Assembly: GCF_000524195.1 (NCBI RefSeq)
Contig: NW_020170575.1
Location: 42,573 to 106,572, forward strand
From: Echinococcus granulosus
Lineage: Eukaryota > Platyhelminthes > Cestoda > Cyclophyllidea > Taeniidae
Reading direction: 5' to 3'
DNA: 64,000 bases
Positions 38,501 through 51,541 of the stretch are shown here, piece by piece. Below the pieces are notes generated by a model. That model was not told where the DNA came from and searched no databases. It saw only the letters and a list, made by a program, of their open reading frames with translations. Position numbers and translations under genes: made by a program. Positions within the stretch are counted from its first letter, which is position 1, and each line of letters starts with the position of its first letter.

Positions 38501-41500
38501 ATCGTCTAAAAACCTCTGTTTTTGAATGTAATGCCCTTTCTAATGATATCTAACAATCCATCTTTTTGCATATCTATGGGGCTTGCAAGGGATTGTTACA
38601 TTTAGGTAGGGATTTCGGTTTTATTATGATACCAGTGATTCAGTTTAATCACCTCGACAGGTCGCCCATCGAAGTGTTCGGCAACAGTAACAATAATGAG
38701 CTGAACCGAGAGTTTCTGTAGTGCTAGAGTTGGATACATCCATTCAAAACTGCGCGCTAATTATTTGAACAGCACTTATTTGAAATTTTGAATTTTTTGG
38801 CTTAGTAAGGCTTTTTTTGTGCAGCTGTCACTAAAGCAATGTTGATTCACTGTTTAATAAGGTAGCGCCTTGAATAACGTTTCATTTAGGTGTACACCTG
38901 TGGACCACTGAAAGAGCATGTAATAGTTTTGTGACAAAAGCAAGGCAACTGCACCTCACTTATTCTCTTCCAGGTACGTCCAACGCTAGAGACGCTTCGA
39001 AACGCCGGCATCAAAGTGTGGATGCTGACAGGTGACAAGTTGGAGACTGCAGAATGTATCGCCAAGTCCTCACGTCTCGTGCCCCACGGTCAGGCACTAC
39101 ACATCTTCCAACCTGTCACCGGCCGCTCCGAGGCCCATCTGGAGTTGAATGCCTTCCGTCGACGCTGTGACATGCCTTTGGTGATCACGGGCTCTTCGCT
39201 AGAGGTAGATCCTTTTCTTGTGCCCTGTCTGCTGCCCACTGGCGGGATTTGCCACTTACTTTTTGATGTTCACTTGACTTCTTTTAAAATGAGTCTTTTC
39301 AGTGTTACACAATTCTATAACTATTTTTCAAATCCTTGAAATTACCCATCTAATTCTGATCTTTGGGTTTTTTGGCTTTTCATGTTCACCCCTACGGCAT
39401 TATGTTTGCGTATACCTCTTGCGTATAGCGCAGTCTTGGAGATTTATCTACTTGGCTCACTTTTACCTCTACTTCCATTCTGCGTGGTAGGTGTGCTTGC
39501 GCTACTACGAGTACGAGTTCCTCGATCTCATTCGTCAGTGCCCTGCAGTGGTGGTGTGCCGCACCTCGCCCACTCAGAAGGCCGGCATCGCGAAGTTGCT
39601 GAAAGCACACACTAATGCTGTGGTGGCAGCAATCGGCGACGGTGGTAACGACGTCTCCATGATCCAGGCCGCTCATGTCGGCATCGGTATTGTGGGTAAA
39701 GAAGGCCGACAAGCTAGCCTTGCCTCTGACTTCAGCGTCACTCAGTTCTCACATGTTGCTCGTCTTTTTCTGGTTCACGGGCGCAACACCTACAAGAATA
39801 CGGCGTCACTTTCACAATTTATCATACACAGAGGTATGGTGCTTTTCTGCACCTATTTTTTTCTGGTTGCGCCGGTGATACTAATTTTTTAATGGAAATA
39901 TCCAGTACGTAAGTGAAAGGGTGATTAGGGTTAAAGATTAGGTCATTTTTCTTTTGTTCTGTAGGTTGTCTTCTGCAGATTTCTAAACGCTTTGAGAAGG
40001 GGTAGCTAAACTTTCCAATGGATCCTAAAATGAACTTGACTTTTTTAGATGTTCAAAATCCAGAAAAACGAGTTAGTTTTGATTCGTGACTTGCCTGCTC
40101 TAGATCGATTCGTATTTAAACCTCTCCACTCTTTCGAAGCCAAGACCTGGTCCTGGATTGATCCTTCCAATGGTTTTCTTGTTCTTAAAGTGTCACGATC
40201 CTGTGAATTTTGAGAATTTTAGCCCCCATTGATTAGGAGTCCTCGATCCTCTTCACACCTTGTGCTCAACTTTTGACTCATTTTTAGGGGGGTGCAAAGG
40301 GGGCAGAGTGGCAGGTTCTACTTCATTTGTGGCTTGGCAATTCGAGTCATCAAAGCTTTGAAAACTGTAGTTTTCACTATTTCAATTTTTTATAGGGTTT
40401 TGGTGTGTAACTCACCCACTTTTGAGTGCGTTTTTAATCATTGCTAGCTTTGCCTTTTTAATCAATGTAACTAAAAGAGTATGAGCTTAGACAATGTCTA
40501 CAGTTAGCTCTGGAGGTCATTAGTCTTGCGAACCAATCACTTTTCATTGGAACGAGGTTTAACTGTTTTTTGTAATCCTAGTTCTCAAAGAGTATTATTT
40601 TTGCCGGTGTTATACGTTATCTTTGCTGCATTCTACTTCGAATCAGCAGGAAATTTTGACACTACGTCGCTTTATGGGCAAATGGCGATTTTATGTGAGT
40701 TTATTGTCTATTCACGCGAAATCAGTGGCTGACTGCAGTTTAAAGCGCCTGCGTAATGTGAGATTCTCATTATGTCACTGTCATTTAAGCACTTTGTGCG
40801 TGATCTGTAATGCTGTGGCTTTGATTCTGTAGAATAATTACCTTTTAAAATTGTAATCAGTTGTAGTTAAATTGGACAATGTCAGGCCTTTTCTTTTTAC
40901 TACCAATATTCAATTCTGGAGGCGTAAAGCCATAATCTACACATGGATTACCAGTGATTTAACCGGTCACAACGTCTCATGTTGACGCTCAACATTTTAA
41001 GATCGTTGCAAATTAGCTTAATATTGCCATAATAACCAAGATGTTACCTCTCTCTATCATCTGGTTTATTAATTGTACCTGTGGGTTCCGCTTTCTTCAC
41101 TCTATAAGTCGACTTAAAGATGCGACTCACCTTGGTACTGGATTCTCTTTTTAGCCTTTTGTTGCTACTTTCCCAGTGCAAGCACCATCCAATCGTCTTT
41201 GATGCATCGAAAGCACGTGGGGTGATGTGGTTTAGTACCCGTATCTTTTTAAGCATGTGCATTGCTCAACCTGGCGGCACCTCCTTTGCACACCAACAGG
41301 TTTTGCCTCAGAGTGTTACTCATTGCTCATTCAATCTTCAACAAGTAAGGACAACCTTAGCGCGCGATTTTTCAGCGAGTTCGTTTTTTACTTAATTGGT
41401 TCTGTGGCTGTGTTGGGATGTGTTTAAAGCGAATTGGCTATTTGAACTTATAAAAGGTAAGACATTCAATCGAGTGGTAAGTTTGAGTTGATGGATTGTG

Positions 41501-43864
41501 CAGTGTGAAGGTTTCCCACTATGAGTGATGCGTGCTCTCGGCCCTCAAGTAAAGGAATGTTCTTGTTAACCTTTTACAAGGTTTTGTTAAACAAAACCGT
41601 GGAAGTTGTCAGCTCTGTAACGTTATTTTTTTTGCTACCTGCCCGATGTTGCCCACTTGACATCTCGCTCCGCCATGATGCTGACGAGTTAGCTTCTCCG
41701 TCTGGAAGGTGATATTCCTGGTATTTCGATTCGTGTTAAGTGTGGACTTTCGGAAGATTTCTTCAACATTTTATGGTGTAATAATTTAGGAACCTTCCCT
41801 TCTTCATGGCAACAAACATGTATGCCAATCAAAATAACCATTTGTGAATATAACAAGCAGCATTCATGTTTTATCGCAGAAGAAATCATGTAAACCACTA
41901 TAGTAAGGAAAAGAATAGCATTGTGTTTTTATTTCTCAAGACAATTTACATCTGATTGTGTGATCAACCTCTCACTTGTGGTTTTTGCCTGTTAGTCATG
42001 AGCGTTTGACTTTTAACACACTGATTCACTGACCTTGTGCATTTTCTACTTACAGGCTGCATAATCACAGTGATGCAGATAATTTTTTCGGCAATCTTCT
42101 ACATCATCTCGGTGGCTCTCTTCCCGGGCTTTTTGATGGTGGGCTACGCGACTATTTTCACCATGTTCCCAGTCTTCTCGCTGGTGTTGGACAAGGATGT
42201 GCTTGATTCGGTGGCCATGACCTATCCTGAGCTTTACAAGGACCTCGCCAAGGGTCGTGAACTCACTGTCAAGACTTTCTTTGTCTGGCTCGTTATCAGC
42301 ATATACCAGGGTCTGTCTCCCTCCAATTCGATTGACTCATTCACCAGCTCCGTACTGAATGCCCTTTTTTAATCCGACGATTTTGTTTCCATGATTTGAT
42401 TCCGAGTCCTCTACTGTAAGGTAGATACTAAGGTATGCTTATTTTTGGTATGTTAGGATCCATATTCATCTTTTTTTGTCCTACGCTCTCAAACCGTGAC
42501 GGCAATGTGATTATATGCCTGATTTAATTTTCTCAACTATCACCACCGTTCCTAGTGTTAGATTCATTAAGTTATCGCCTGTTACTCAGTGTTCTCTCTT
42601 TCATTTGGCTGATTTACTGCCTTTGATTTGATTAAAACTGACTTATTCGCAACGATTCTAGTCCCATAACAAACGTACGATGACTTTTTATTACCATTCC
42701 CAATGTTAGAATACATCAGTACTACGCTTTCAATTGGGCATGCTTCACTAAATTTCAAGAAGCACTTTGGGGTATTTTTGAGTGGATTTGAGTAAGTCAT
42801 TTTCTTCACCAGTGTAGGATCGAATCTCATTACGTTTATTTTTAAGCTGAAGGGAGGGGCAAATGCACGGGGCTGCGTGAGAGATTCTGAAGCTTAGTAG
42901 TTGTGTGCTTCTAATGGCTGGAATTTATCTGCCTGTCGTCTACTTTGATTGGAGAGATTGACCCACTATCCATCTGTAGCCCCCAGTCAATGGTTGATTT
43001 GCTTTATCATAATACCTTGCTAAGTGGCTGATTTATAAATTGGTGTCATTCTACTCCTTCCAACATTTTCATGAATTTTCTTCCCTTTTGAGTTCGAGAT
43101 TCCCCTTTGAACAGGAAATTTCTTGGTTTCCACCTAACTTTAACTGCCGTTGGATGAATATTCAGTGTGACCCTTGTTCATATTTTTTTTAAAAGGTGGC
43201 ACTTTTCTGGTAAATATCGAATCTATGTGACGAAATCTTACTAATTTTCATTCATTTCTTTCAAAATAGCTGAGTCGTTTTAGATTTTCATGATATCTCT
43301 TACCTGAGTCAATCATTAAGTTCTTTCATCTACCACTTTCATTAAATCGTGAAATTCGAAGTTGAAATGAAAAACGCATGAAAATCAGTACCTTTTCATT
43401 GACTGTCGGTTCCTTATAAATGGGCGGTTTTAGGTATTTGAGTACATCTCTGTAGGTGGAGTAATAATGTACGGCGCGCTCCTGCTCTTCGACTCGGACT
43501 TCATCCACGTGGTCTCCATCACCTTCACCTCGGTCCTCCTTACCGAACTCCTCATGGTGGCGCTGACTATCCATACCTGGCACTTCATCATGATCCTCGC
43601 CGAACTCGCCAGCCTCGCAATCTATGTGGTCGCGCTGGTTGTTTTCAAGTCTTACTTCGGTAGGTCACTTGCTTACTCTCTCCTGTCCGCATCGATCATT
43701 GGAAATCATAATTTTGTCTATTTTTAATAGATCAAGCCTTTCTGCTTACGTGGAACTTCGCATGGAAGGTATTTGCCATCACGGCAGTAAGCTGTATCCC
43801 CCTGGTAATTCTCAAGTGCATCCGAATGAAGCTGCGACCACCGATCTACTCCAAACTGCGATAA
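26589..43864 (+). CDS. ATP9: ATP9A/ATP9B/Neo1-type P4-ATPase (phospholipid flippase family), complete
   Basis: Thirteen exons: 26589-26836, 31569-31680, 31763-32017, 32448-32651, 32733-33133, 33204-33760, 35145-35403, 37573-37696, 38974-39204, 39491-39833, 42056-42310, 43456-43659, 43731-43864. Every junction is GT-AG with matching phase; the product is 1108 residues (human ATP9B about 1150). P-type motifs: actuator DGET (242-245), phosphorylation DKTGTLT with Asp452, KGAD (630-633), TGDKLET (739-745), GDGGND hinge (846-851). FNLIKNQKYN-like entry, [15 protein letters not shown] and the C-terminal PPIYSKL place it in the ATP9/Neo1 branch, which acts alone without a CDC50 subunit in Golgi and endosomes. 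The N-terminal 80 residues are Ser/Pro-rich and unconserved. The usual M4 PISL reads PLAL across the exon 5/6 splice. Confidence 0.93.
26837..31568 (+). other. ATP9 intron 1 (4.7 kb)
   Basis: The largest intron of the window. T-rich in the sense of the gene. No coding frame with family resemblance, RNA gene or mobile element was recognised in it; short frames at 28013-28297 and 28767-29121 are unconvincing. Confidence 0.6.
33761..43455 (+). other. Larger ATP9 introns (6-8, 10, 11)
   Basis: Introns 33761-35144, 35404-37572, 37697-38973, 39834-42055 and 42311-43455 hold nothing I can name. They share the T-rich sense composition and carry poly-T runs close to acceptors, for example before 35145. 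Confidence 0.55.
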
Positions 43865-44033
43865 AGTTGTCATCGTTAACGTTGGTGATCACTGTTACTC
43901 TACTATTAATGGGCTTTCATCATCCCTCTTTTTCCTTTCATGTACTTACAGTGGTTTTCATTTGCACCAGAAATTTTCGAGATGAACGTCCCTTTGTTCA
44001 TTTATAGATGGATTTGTTCTGCCCACTCAGCCC

Positions 44034-44039
44034 ATTAAA
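44034..44039 (+). terminator. Possible polyadenylation signal of ATP9
   Basis: ATTAAA, the commonest variant signal, 170 nt downstream of the TAA stop at 43862-43864. No AATAAA is closer. Confidence 0.35.
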
Positions 44040-45642
44040 GTTTATGACTACCGTTTTATGGTATTGATACTGTCTGTGTCTATTTCTACTATCTCCATTA
44101 ACCTTAATATCTTCGTCCCTTTTGAATTGTTGTATGAGTCCTATCGGCTTAGTATGGTTTTTCGTTTTTTTTTTGGTTTTGAAAAGGGTGCTTGGCAAGT
44201 GGTTTATTAAATGGCTCAATTTTGACTTCAGATTGTACTTTTGTTCTGTATCATCTCAAATATTAGATGAAAGACCTACTGCCTCGATTTTGTGCATCTG
44301 CACTATTATCAAAGCCACAGTTTACTCACTGGTCTACGTTTGATTACTCTGTAGAAACTAAAATGTGATGAAGTTGATGGGTATTGTTGTATTGGTTCGT
44401 CCTTAGGTGTTTTGCCTTTCGTTTATGTTCTTACATTTTACTTCCCATAGTTAACATCCGTGAAAGTTATGCGATCTGCTTTCTTGTGGATATTTTTTTC
44501 TGCAAGCTGAAGCATTGCGAACAGTTCTTTAGTTTTTGCTTTTCTGAATGCGTGTCAATGCTTCATTTCGATGCTGCTACTATATGCGTATGAGTATGGC
44601 AATTGGGATACGCAGCCAACTTCAATTTTGTCCTACGCGATGAGAACCGTGCTACTGAGTGCAGCCGTGTGTGGTCGCAAATGTCGTCGAGTCAAATTAA
44701 GTGTGTTTAGCGCCTCACAAGAATTTGGATGAGTAAAGGGCAGAATTTTGTATCCACTTAATTTGAGTAGCAGGCTTTGTGTAAAGTTTCATTAAGCATT
44801 TTCATAATTAGTTTCTCCTCTAAATTTGGAATCCAAAAGGTATAACCATCCCTACCTCCAGCCTAATATAGTAGTTTGTGGGCTGGATTCTTCACGTGGG
44901 CAACTTCTGTATGAAGCCGGATCACCAAAGAAGCACTTGTTTTTCGGATTTTGAGATGCTTTAGGGCCTCGATAAATTACGCCGATTTGTTTACGATAAA
45001 AAATGTTTTTCAAAACAAGGTGACTAAATGTTTGCGCTTTTTATGATAACAGATCAATAACTTCATACTACTTCAAATTTAACGAGAGATGTATCCGCAG
45101 TTAGAGTGTGCAATATCTTGTGATTAACTTTGCTAGATTCGGGGTTTATTTCTTCACCCTCTGCCTTTTCTATCTTGAAATGAGCAGGCTGATTTGATGA
45201 TGGCATTTCTTAATGGTAACATTATAAACAATGCATTGATCAGGGTTACGCTTATTCAAGGTACTCTTCCTCCTTGGGAGCAGATTGCGGCCATTGAGTA
45301 ATGAGGTTTGTGTTCACTGACCGCCTTTTGCCCAAAATCTGTACTATATAGCCTCCTCATCTTTTTGGGCACCGTACCCGATGCTCCCCATACCGTATGG
45401 TATCCTCATATTATTTGTGGTGGGTTTCTTTCTTCTGTTGACACGTAGACTTCTTCGTACCCTACTAGATGTGTGCTCCTGCACGGGCGCATTTTGTTAT
45501 GATGAACGATGATTGGTCGTATATTGCAGATGAAGTAGTTTGTAGGTGAGAGGACTCAACACTTGGAATGCATCTTTGCTTCACGGATGACGGAATCGGC
45601 AGTGCACTTGACTGAAGATTGAAGAAAGCAGAAGCAACTGTT
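44040..45642. other. Intergenic, nothing recognised
   Basis: Downstream of ATP9. Open frames at 44122-44343 and 44384-44593 are hydrophobic by T-richness and match no family. No repeat recognised. Confidence 0.5.
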
Positions 45643-46342
45643 TCAACGTCTTGTTTTATTGGGTTCTGTCTCGGCTACTTTCCTGTAGCAGTCTACTATA
45701 ACCAGAATATATTGACTTCCTCTCTCGGCGGGTGGTAGAGAACCCATCATGTCACTATCTGCTCTTTCTTCTGGGAAGCCTGTGGGTTTGGATAGGAGTG
45801 GTGCGATCATTGTGTAGTGAGGCGTTTTGAAACTCCTTGGTGGGCATAGGTCACCAGTGCCGTTTGCTTGAGGCATCTCAAATCATATTTGCACTCCCCA
45901 TGGCCCACTTGCTCATGTAACTTGGAGAACCGCTTGTGCCAACAAGCCTGGGACCACTTGATGCTCGCTAGACCCAACACCTTGTTACAGTAGAACTTCA
46001 TCCTCTGGAGATAGATTTGATCATACCTGCCATATTCGTCAAGCCGTCATGGTCGACGACGCCAACTCTGGCTGTGGGTTTGTAGGAGGACGCAAGGACC
46101 AGTTCCTATACTAGAGCCGTGTCAGGATTGGTATAATGGGAATTTTTTCCAGGATACATAGTGGTATTCACTCCATTACCTGTTTTTGTCGGGACTGACC
46201 TGCGGGACAGAGCGTCTGTATTATTGTGTGGATTTACCTTTCTGTACTTCACTGGGGAATTGTACTGGTGCATTTTTTTCTCATTTTTTGTTGGATTTGT
46301 TCCCCTTTTTTTTATCATTTTGTTAGAATACGCCGCCCACAA
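45643..46342 (-). pseudogene. Decayed Ty3/gypsy retrotransposon fragment (RNase H end and integrase)
   Basis: Minus-strand frames in the order expected for a gypsy polyprotein: near 46200 the tail of the RNase H region (VNPHNNTDALSRR, compare the usual G-x-N-x2-ADALSRR), then at 45876-45643 an integrase core start (DMMGSLPPAERGSQYILVIVD, compare D-x2-GPLP-x5-G-x-RYILV-x2-D). The pieces are in different frames and interrupted by stops, and the zinc-binding part between them is scarcely recognisable. No reverse transcriptase was found upstream, so the element is truncated as well as frameshifted. It is not expected to be active. Confidence 0.6.
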
Positions 46343-46381
46343 CTACCTCGCTAGCTTTGCTCAATTCGAACTTAAGTAATG

Positions 46382-46983
46382 CTAGAATCGGTATGGTGCA
46401 GAGCTATCACTTTGAACGTCTCGCATATTTTCCCCAATTTGAAATTCTTCGTAACCTGCTTTTCTGTCAGTTTGTGCAGCAGACTTGCAATCGTCGCGAA
46501 AACTTTTACCAAGACGCCTGTGTAACCTGCTGAGCCAGGTAAACTACGACGTTTTCTCTGATTGGCTGGTGTTGTCCAGGTTTTCGCTTACCTTGTACTG
46601 TCACTGATAACTGCCTTCCCGTGTGAAGAGATCATATGTCTCATGAAGCTGACCAAGCATTGCAGAAATAGCCAAGGTGGCCCTTTACCAAACCCAGGAA
46701 TAAGCAAACAACCTCCCGTGTCATCCATCGCAACGTAGTCGGTGCTGTAAGAAAAAAACACGAGTGAACCATACCACATATCGATTTTTCATGAAACTGA
46801 GAAGATACCTGAGGGCAATGTCATGAATCTCTCTTGGGTATCTGGAAATTGTATTGGGGACGGAAGAATGCGGTAGCCATCACGCGTGTCCATAGCTAGT
46901 CGTAGGAAAACTGGCTCAAAACCAGTGTCATAAAAAAGGACGGGAATCATTGTAGTACCATGCGGGTAGGGTTTCGCTTTCAT
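46382..46983 (-). pseudogene. Unassigned minus-strand exon set, possibly frameshifted
   Basis: Three segments look exonic. X, 46983-46809, has a protein-like frame (MIPVLFYDTGFEPVFLRLA) and ends at CCTCAG|GTATCT. A 64-bp intron ends TTTTTTTCTTACAG. Y, 46744-46592 (51 codons), reads TDYVAMDDTGGCLLIPGF and ends at AAG|GTAAGC. A short intron leads to Z, 46529-46382 (or from 46526), ending with TAG. Y and Z agree in phase. X does not: its main frame ends in phase 1 whereas Y needs phase 2; another frame of X, open only for its last ~80 bases, does fit (YPREIHDIAL). So there is either an indel near the C-run at about 46857-46861 or X is misread. No family recognised; it may be a gene, a pseudogene, or part of the mobile debris beside it. 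Confidence 0.4.
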
Positions 46984-47366
46984 TCCTCCCTGCTACTCTG
47001 TTCTCACTTCGTTGCTACGTATCCACACCTATCTGTGTTCTATCCAGCTAGTAGAGAAGTGGAGGAGGTATCGCGTTTTTGCATATTTAATGTCCACGTA
47101 CGAGTACGGTAAGCAGCTCCGCGACAAGCTTTTTCAGATGGTTCATGGCCAGTGTCGCTTCATTTGTTGCTAGCTTTCCCGCAGAATAGGGGACTGGGAT
47201 AGTTGCCAAAGGCAGACTTCAATTTCAGCCCTTCTATTAGGGGTGTTTACCGATCCTCCCATCCGCGGCATATGCACTTCTTCCGTTGAGATAAGCTGTG
47301 TCAGGCATGCGGTAGAAATGGGGACAGTTGTCCTTTACGATTGGCTTCGATTTTCGCTGCCACCAA

Positions 47367-47558
47367 GGTAGGTCCCCGAGGCTTCCCTGAAGATGGAAGA
47401 AGACATAATACTTGAGCAGAATATTTTAATTTGGCATACAGAATGGATTGATGCCACTGGCATGGCCAGGAGGCCAGCTCGCCTGACGAAGGCACCACGA
47501 TGACCAACTTTGTAGCTCCCACCAGAACTGGGGGTTAAAAAACAGGCAACGTATCTCA
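47367..47558 (-). mobile_element. LTR-like repeat, copy 6 (diverged, inverted)
   Basis: The reverse complement reads TGAGATACG...CCAGTTCTGGTGGG...GGCCATGCCAGTGGC...ATATTCTGCTCAAGTATTATG...CCTCGGGGACCTAC, colinear with copies 1 and 5. Ends are worn and no target-site duplication is clear. It lies about 1 kb from the gypsy fragment, but nothing shows that the two belong to one element. Confidence 0.55.
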
Positions 47559-50500
47559 CTTTTTTACCAAAAACGGCCTAGTTATGCCACACTTTAAACA
47601 ATGAATTGACAACTTGTATCAGTAGTAAAAAACTCTCACCTTTTTAGCTGATTCCTTCCCGGTACAATTATTCAAATTTTCAACTCATATGTTTGTGGGT
47701 TAAGGAAAGAAGGCAATGTTTAAATTACTGCTCATCGTCAAAGAAGTTGTTCTCAGTCCGTAGGTAAATGACTGCTCCCATCAGTGTTTTCGACCTCCAT
47801 CAAACCTTGGAGCAAGCAAATTGTTGAAAAACAAACCCTTATATTTGGATGTCTGTATTAGGTCTTCGCTCTTTTTAATGAATCACGTATTTTTCACTCT
47901 TAATTCAGTCTTTCATAGTCCTGTATTATATTGTATTAATTTAAAATCAGTAGAACATATGTAGGATTTTATGTTCTAATAACCACCTTGTTTCAAGATT
48001 TTTAGCTCCACAATAGGCTTAACAATAAACAATGAAAGTGGAATGGGCTGGAGGCCAGTCAAAGTCACATCAGAATGACACTTTAATTCCCTGTGGCGAA
48101 AAAAAATGATAGTTTCTAGCAGTTGCTTGACACCTTAAAAGCTGATAGTCTGGCCAAAAATGGTTTGAAATTTTTATAATAACAACGAAGGTGCTCCCTT
48201 TCGATCTAAACGAATTTTCATTGTCAGTTTGAACCAAAGACAATATAGAGTTGACACCTTGACACCAATGTACTGTTTAGGCAGCCACCGGTGAAATCTC
48301 GGCTAGCTTTATCCTGCATTGTACGTTGCTGTCTGGCATCGGTGATTAATTTCAGTCCATGGCCCTTGGTAGTCAGTTTCAGCAGAGTGTAATTAAAACA
48401 ATTTGAATGGGATACGGTTTCGTTAACCTGCTTTTTCTCTTATTTAGGATGTACACTTTTATATGCATATTCTTTTTTTCATTCATTCACAATACTCTCA
48501 AATTCGTTCCAATTCATTCATTGTTACCCAAAAACCGATTCATAGCTGCTACTCGTGCAAATATTCAACTGCTGGCGCTTGAATTTGAATGATTTAAAAT
48601 GATGCACGCTCACAAGAATTGTCAGAGAGGAACCTCGGTAATACCGGTCTTTAAATCGGATCTTTAGTACTTTAACTCCTGATATATAATTGCTTTTTCA
48701 GTAGGTGAATATGCTGATCTCTTCATGACGAAGTAATTGAACCAAGAGAAAGCTGCAATGAATGCCTTGTTTCTCTTCTCAATCCTCTAGGAAGTAGGTA
48801 GGGAACTCCGAGTGTACATGAATACAATTTGTACTTACAGAACATGTAAGAATAGAACTTGAATTGGATCTTTGACAGGGTGGAAAATAGTAAAAAAAAA
48901 TGCTGGGAATCAAAAGATAAAATTGTTATGTCAATGCAATGATCATTTGTGACGTTATATGGCTTTCCACCGGTTTAAAGAAGAGCTTTTGTTTCGAGAA
49001 TCAACGCCACAAGTGTCATTTAAACGCATTCTTTATCATCACAAAGGTGAGATTTATGCTTTTTGTCGTTTAAAATTAAAACACATCCACCTTGTTAATC
49101 TATTCCTTTGGAATGTTCTTGCCCTCCACTGTTATGGTCTTTTCATGCATGCTAGTGTACTTCATACCTATGTGAATGACAGCTTTTTTCCTCTCATGAA
49201 ACAAAAATTCGGCACAAATATACCCCATTGATTCGTCCATTGCATTCATCAGTCGGCATATATGCCGATGGTGTAATGGAAATTTGCCAGAATTCTTGCT
49301 GTGAATTATGGAAGCAATCATCCCATTCCGACTGGTATAAAATGAGCCTGACATCCAGTAAAAAAATCAGTTTTTCAATTAAGACATGACAGCCTTCATT
49401 GTTAATCGAATTTCTTTTGTGATCAGTGCAGTGAGTCCTCTTTATTGCCATGTTAAATAACACACTTGACGTGCACGCACACGTTTTCTCTCCGTGTGTG
49501 TGTATGTGCGTGCGTGCATATGCTTGCACCTCAGTAATGACACACGGTTGATAGTTAGGCGATGCCAACAGCCGAAGCGGTGGAGAGTCGTTGCGTTTTT
49601 CTCTTTGATACTCGGAACGAAGTGCGTGTCAGAACAATACACAACCTTATGTAAAAAAGGTTACTTATAGCAAGGCAAAACATCGAATGTAGAAGTGCCG
49701 GGTGAAAACGGTAAATTTTCGCACACCATCCCCCAATCCCCAATACTGCAGGCTAGAGTGTTTGAAATGGTAACTTATTTTTAGACTAAGATACTATAAC
49801 AGGATCTAATGGACGTAATGTTGTCCGCTGCAATAGTGTGTGATTAGGTATGTTTTATTAAATACTAGTAAGTGATGCCCTGAAAGTCTTTCCTGAAGAC
49901 GAATAAAGTAATTGTTCTAGAACAGAGAATATATTATCGACACACGAAATGGCTGTAGGGCTACCGATGTGGTTTGAAAGCCATGTCACCCAGAAAAGTA
50001 CAGTGATGGCGATCTAATCACTCGCGTAACCATAATAAAGAATCAAAGTATAACAAATAAATGCACTATTATATAAATTCTATAGCATAAAATGTAGTTA
50101 TTTTCTTCAGAACCACTAGAATTTGGCACAAATTAATTGCACAATTAGTGTAGATGAAAATAACTAGTACAAGCAGGCTAAAAGTAGTTAAGTTTTACAT
50201 GTTTGGTCAATGCTACACAAATTTTATCGTCCCCTTCAACCGAAACCACTAAAATAAAATGGTTAAGATCGCTATAAATGTACTCGTAATAATGCCTACG
50301 AGACTCCAGAAATATTCGAAGGGTCATGATGACAAGCGGAAGCACAAAATGCGGGAACGGTGGTTCTTATAATCAACCGAATATTACAACATAGCATCAA
50401 CTTGCTGTAATGCCTTCTATTAGTACTCACAGCATTAAACACGTATTTTTTTCTCTCTAATCAGCAATCGCATTTCACACCAAATTGGTGTCTCGGTGAC

Positions 50501-51508
50501 AAAGACCTGCAACTTGAAATGTTTGTTTCTTTAACACAAAGAATAACAATGAAAGATACACTCTGCATCATGTCGACTCTTACTGCTTCAAAAATCACAC
50601 ACCACATCAATCGCATGCTGATTAATTTCCATGCTACTGATTACCCGCCATTCAGTCTCAAACCGAATTTTGACGGTAGCATTTAGAGAGAACCACTTGA
50701 AGCTCTAACGTCTAAACAAAGATGGGAGCAATGAAAGAGATGGCGACAACTACTGTCAAACGCGCATCGACATTCGCTCGTTCTGTGACGCTACGTGTGA
50801 CATGGGCACAAGTGAATACTGCCTGAGCTTGGTCAAGTCAAATATGCAACACAGTCCAATTTCGATTAGTCTGGTCATCCAAAATACAGATGCAAGCTTT
50901 CGATTTGTGGTTTGACACATCTGATACATGGCATATCTGTGCCATGTGGCTTGACTTCACCTATGCATTTAACCCCAGATTTGTGGACACACCTCACATA
51001 CCTTTTTCTACGAGCACCCCTCAAGTTGACGCGAGGACACAAATGCACACTTTCTCCGCCAAACCGACTTAGTCATTTTCAATGAACATGATGGTCGCGC
51101 ATTCCTAAGTAAAACACCAATGCTTACAATTTCCTGCTCAGAGGTAATAATGGAAGCGGTAACATTAGACCGAAAGCTTTAATGCAGTGATTCGGCGCAT
51201 CTCGCAAACATTCTCTTTGCTTGCTCTCTTTCCGCATATGACTGTCCAACCCGTCATTCCAAAGTCACTAGTCGTGCGTTTTCAGGCTTGCTCATCCAAC
51301 AACTTCTGTGGTGGATCAGAGGTGTCCTGTTCCCAACGCAGCCTCTTCCCATCCTCTCCAACCACCTATCTAATCATACAAAGCAAGGAGTCCCTTCTAG
51401 CCAACCGAGGTTTGGTGAATTCCTTCCATTACCACCACTCATCAATTATTACAACTCTGAAATATTAAGTAAATTGAAGAAGGGACCGAATGCCTTCCAC
51501 TTCGAAAT

Positions 51509-51541
<33 letters not shown>

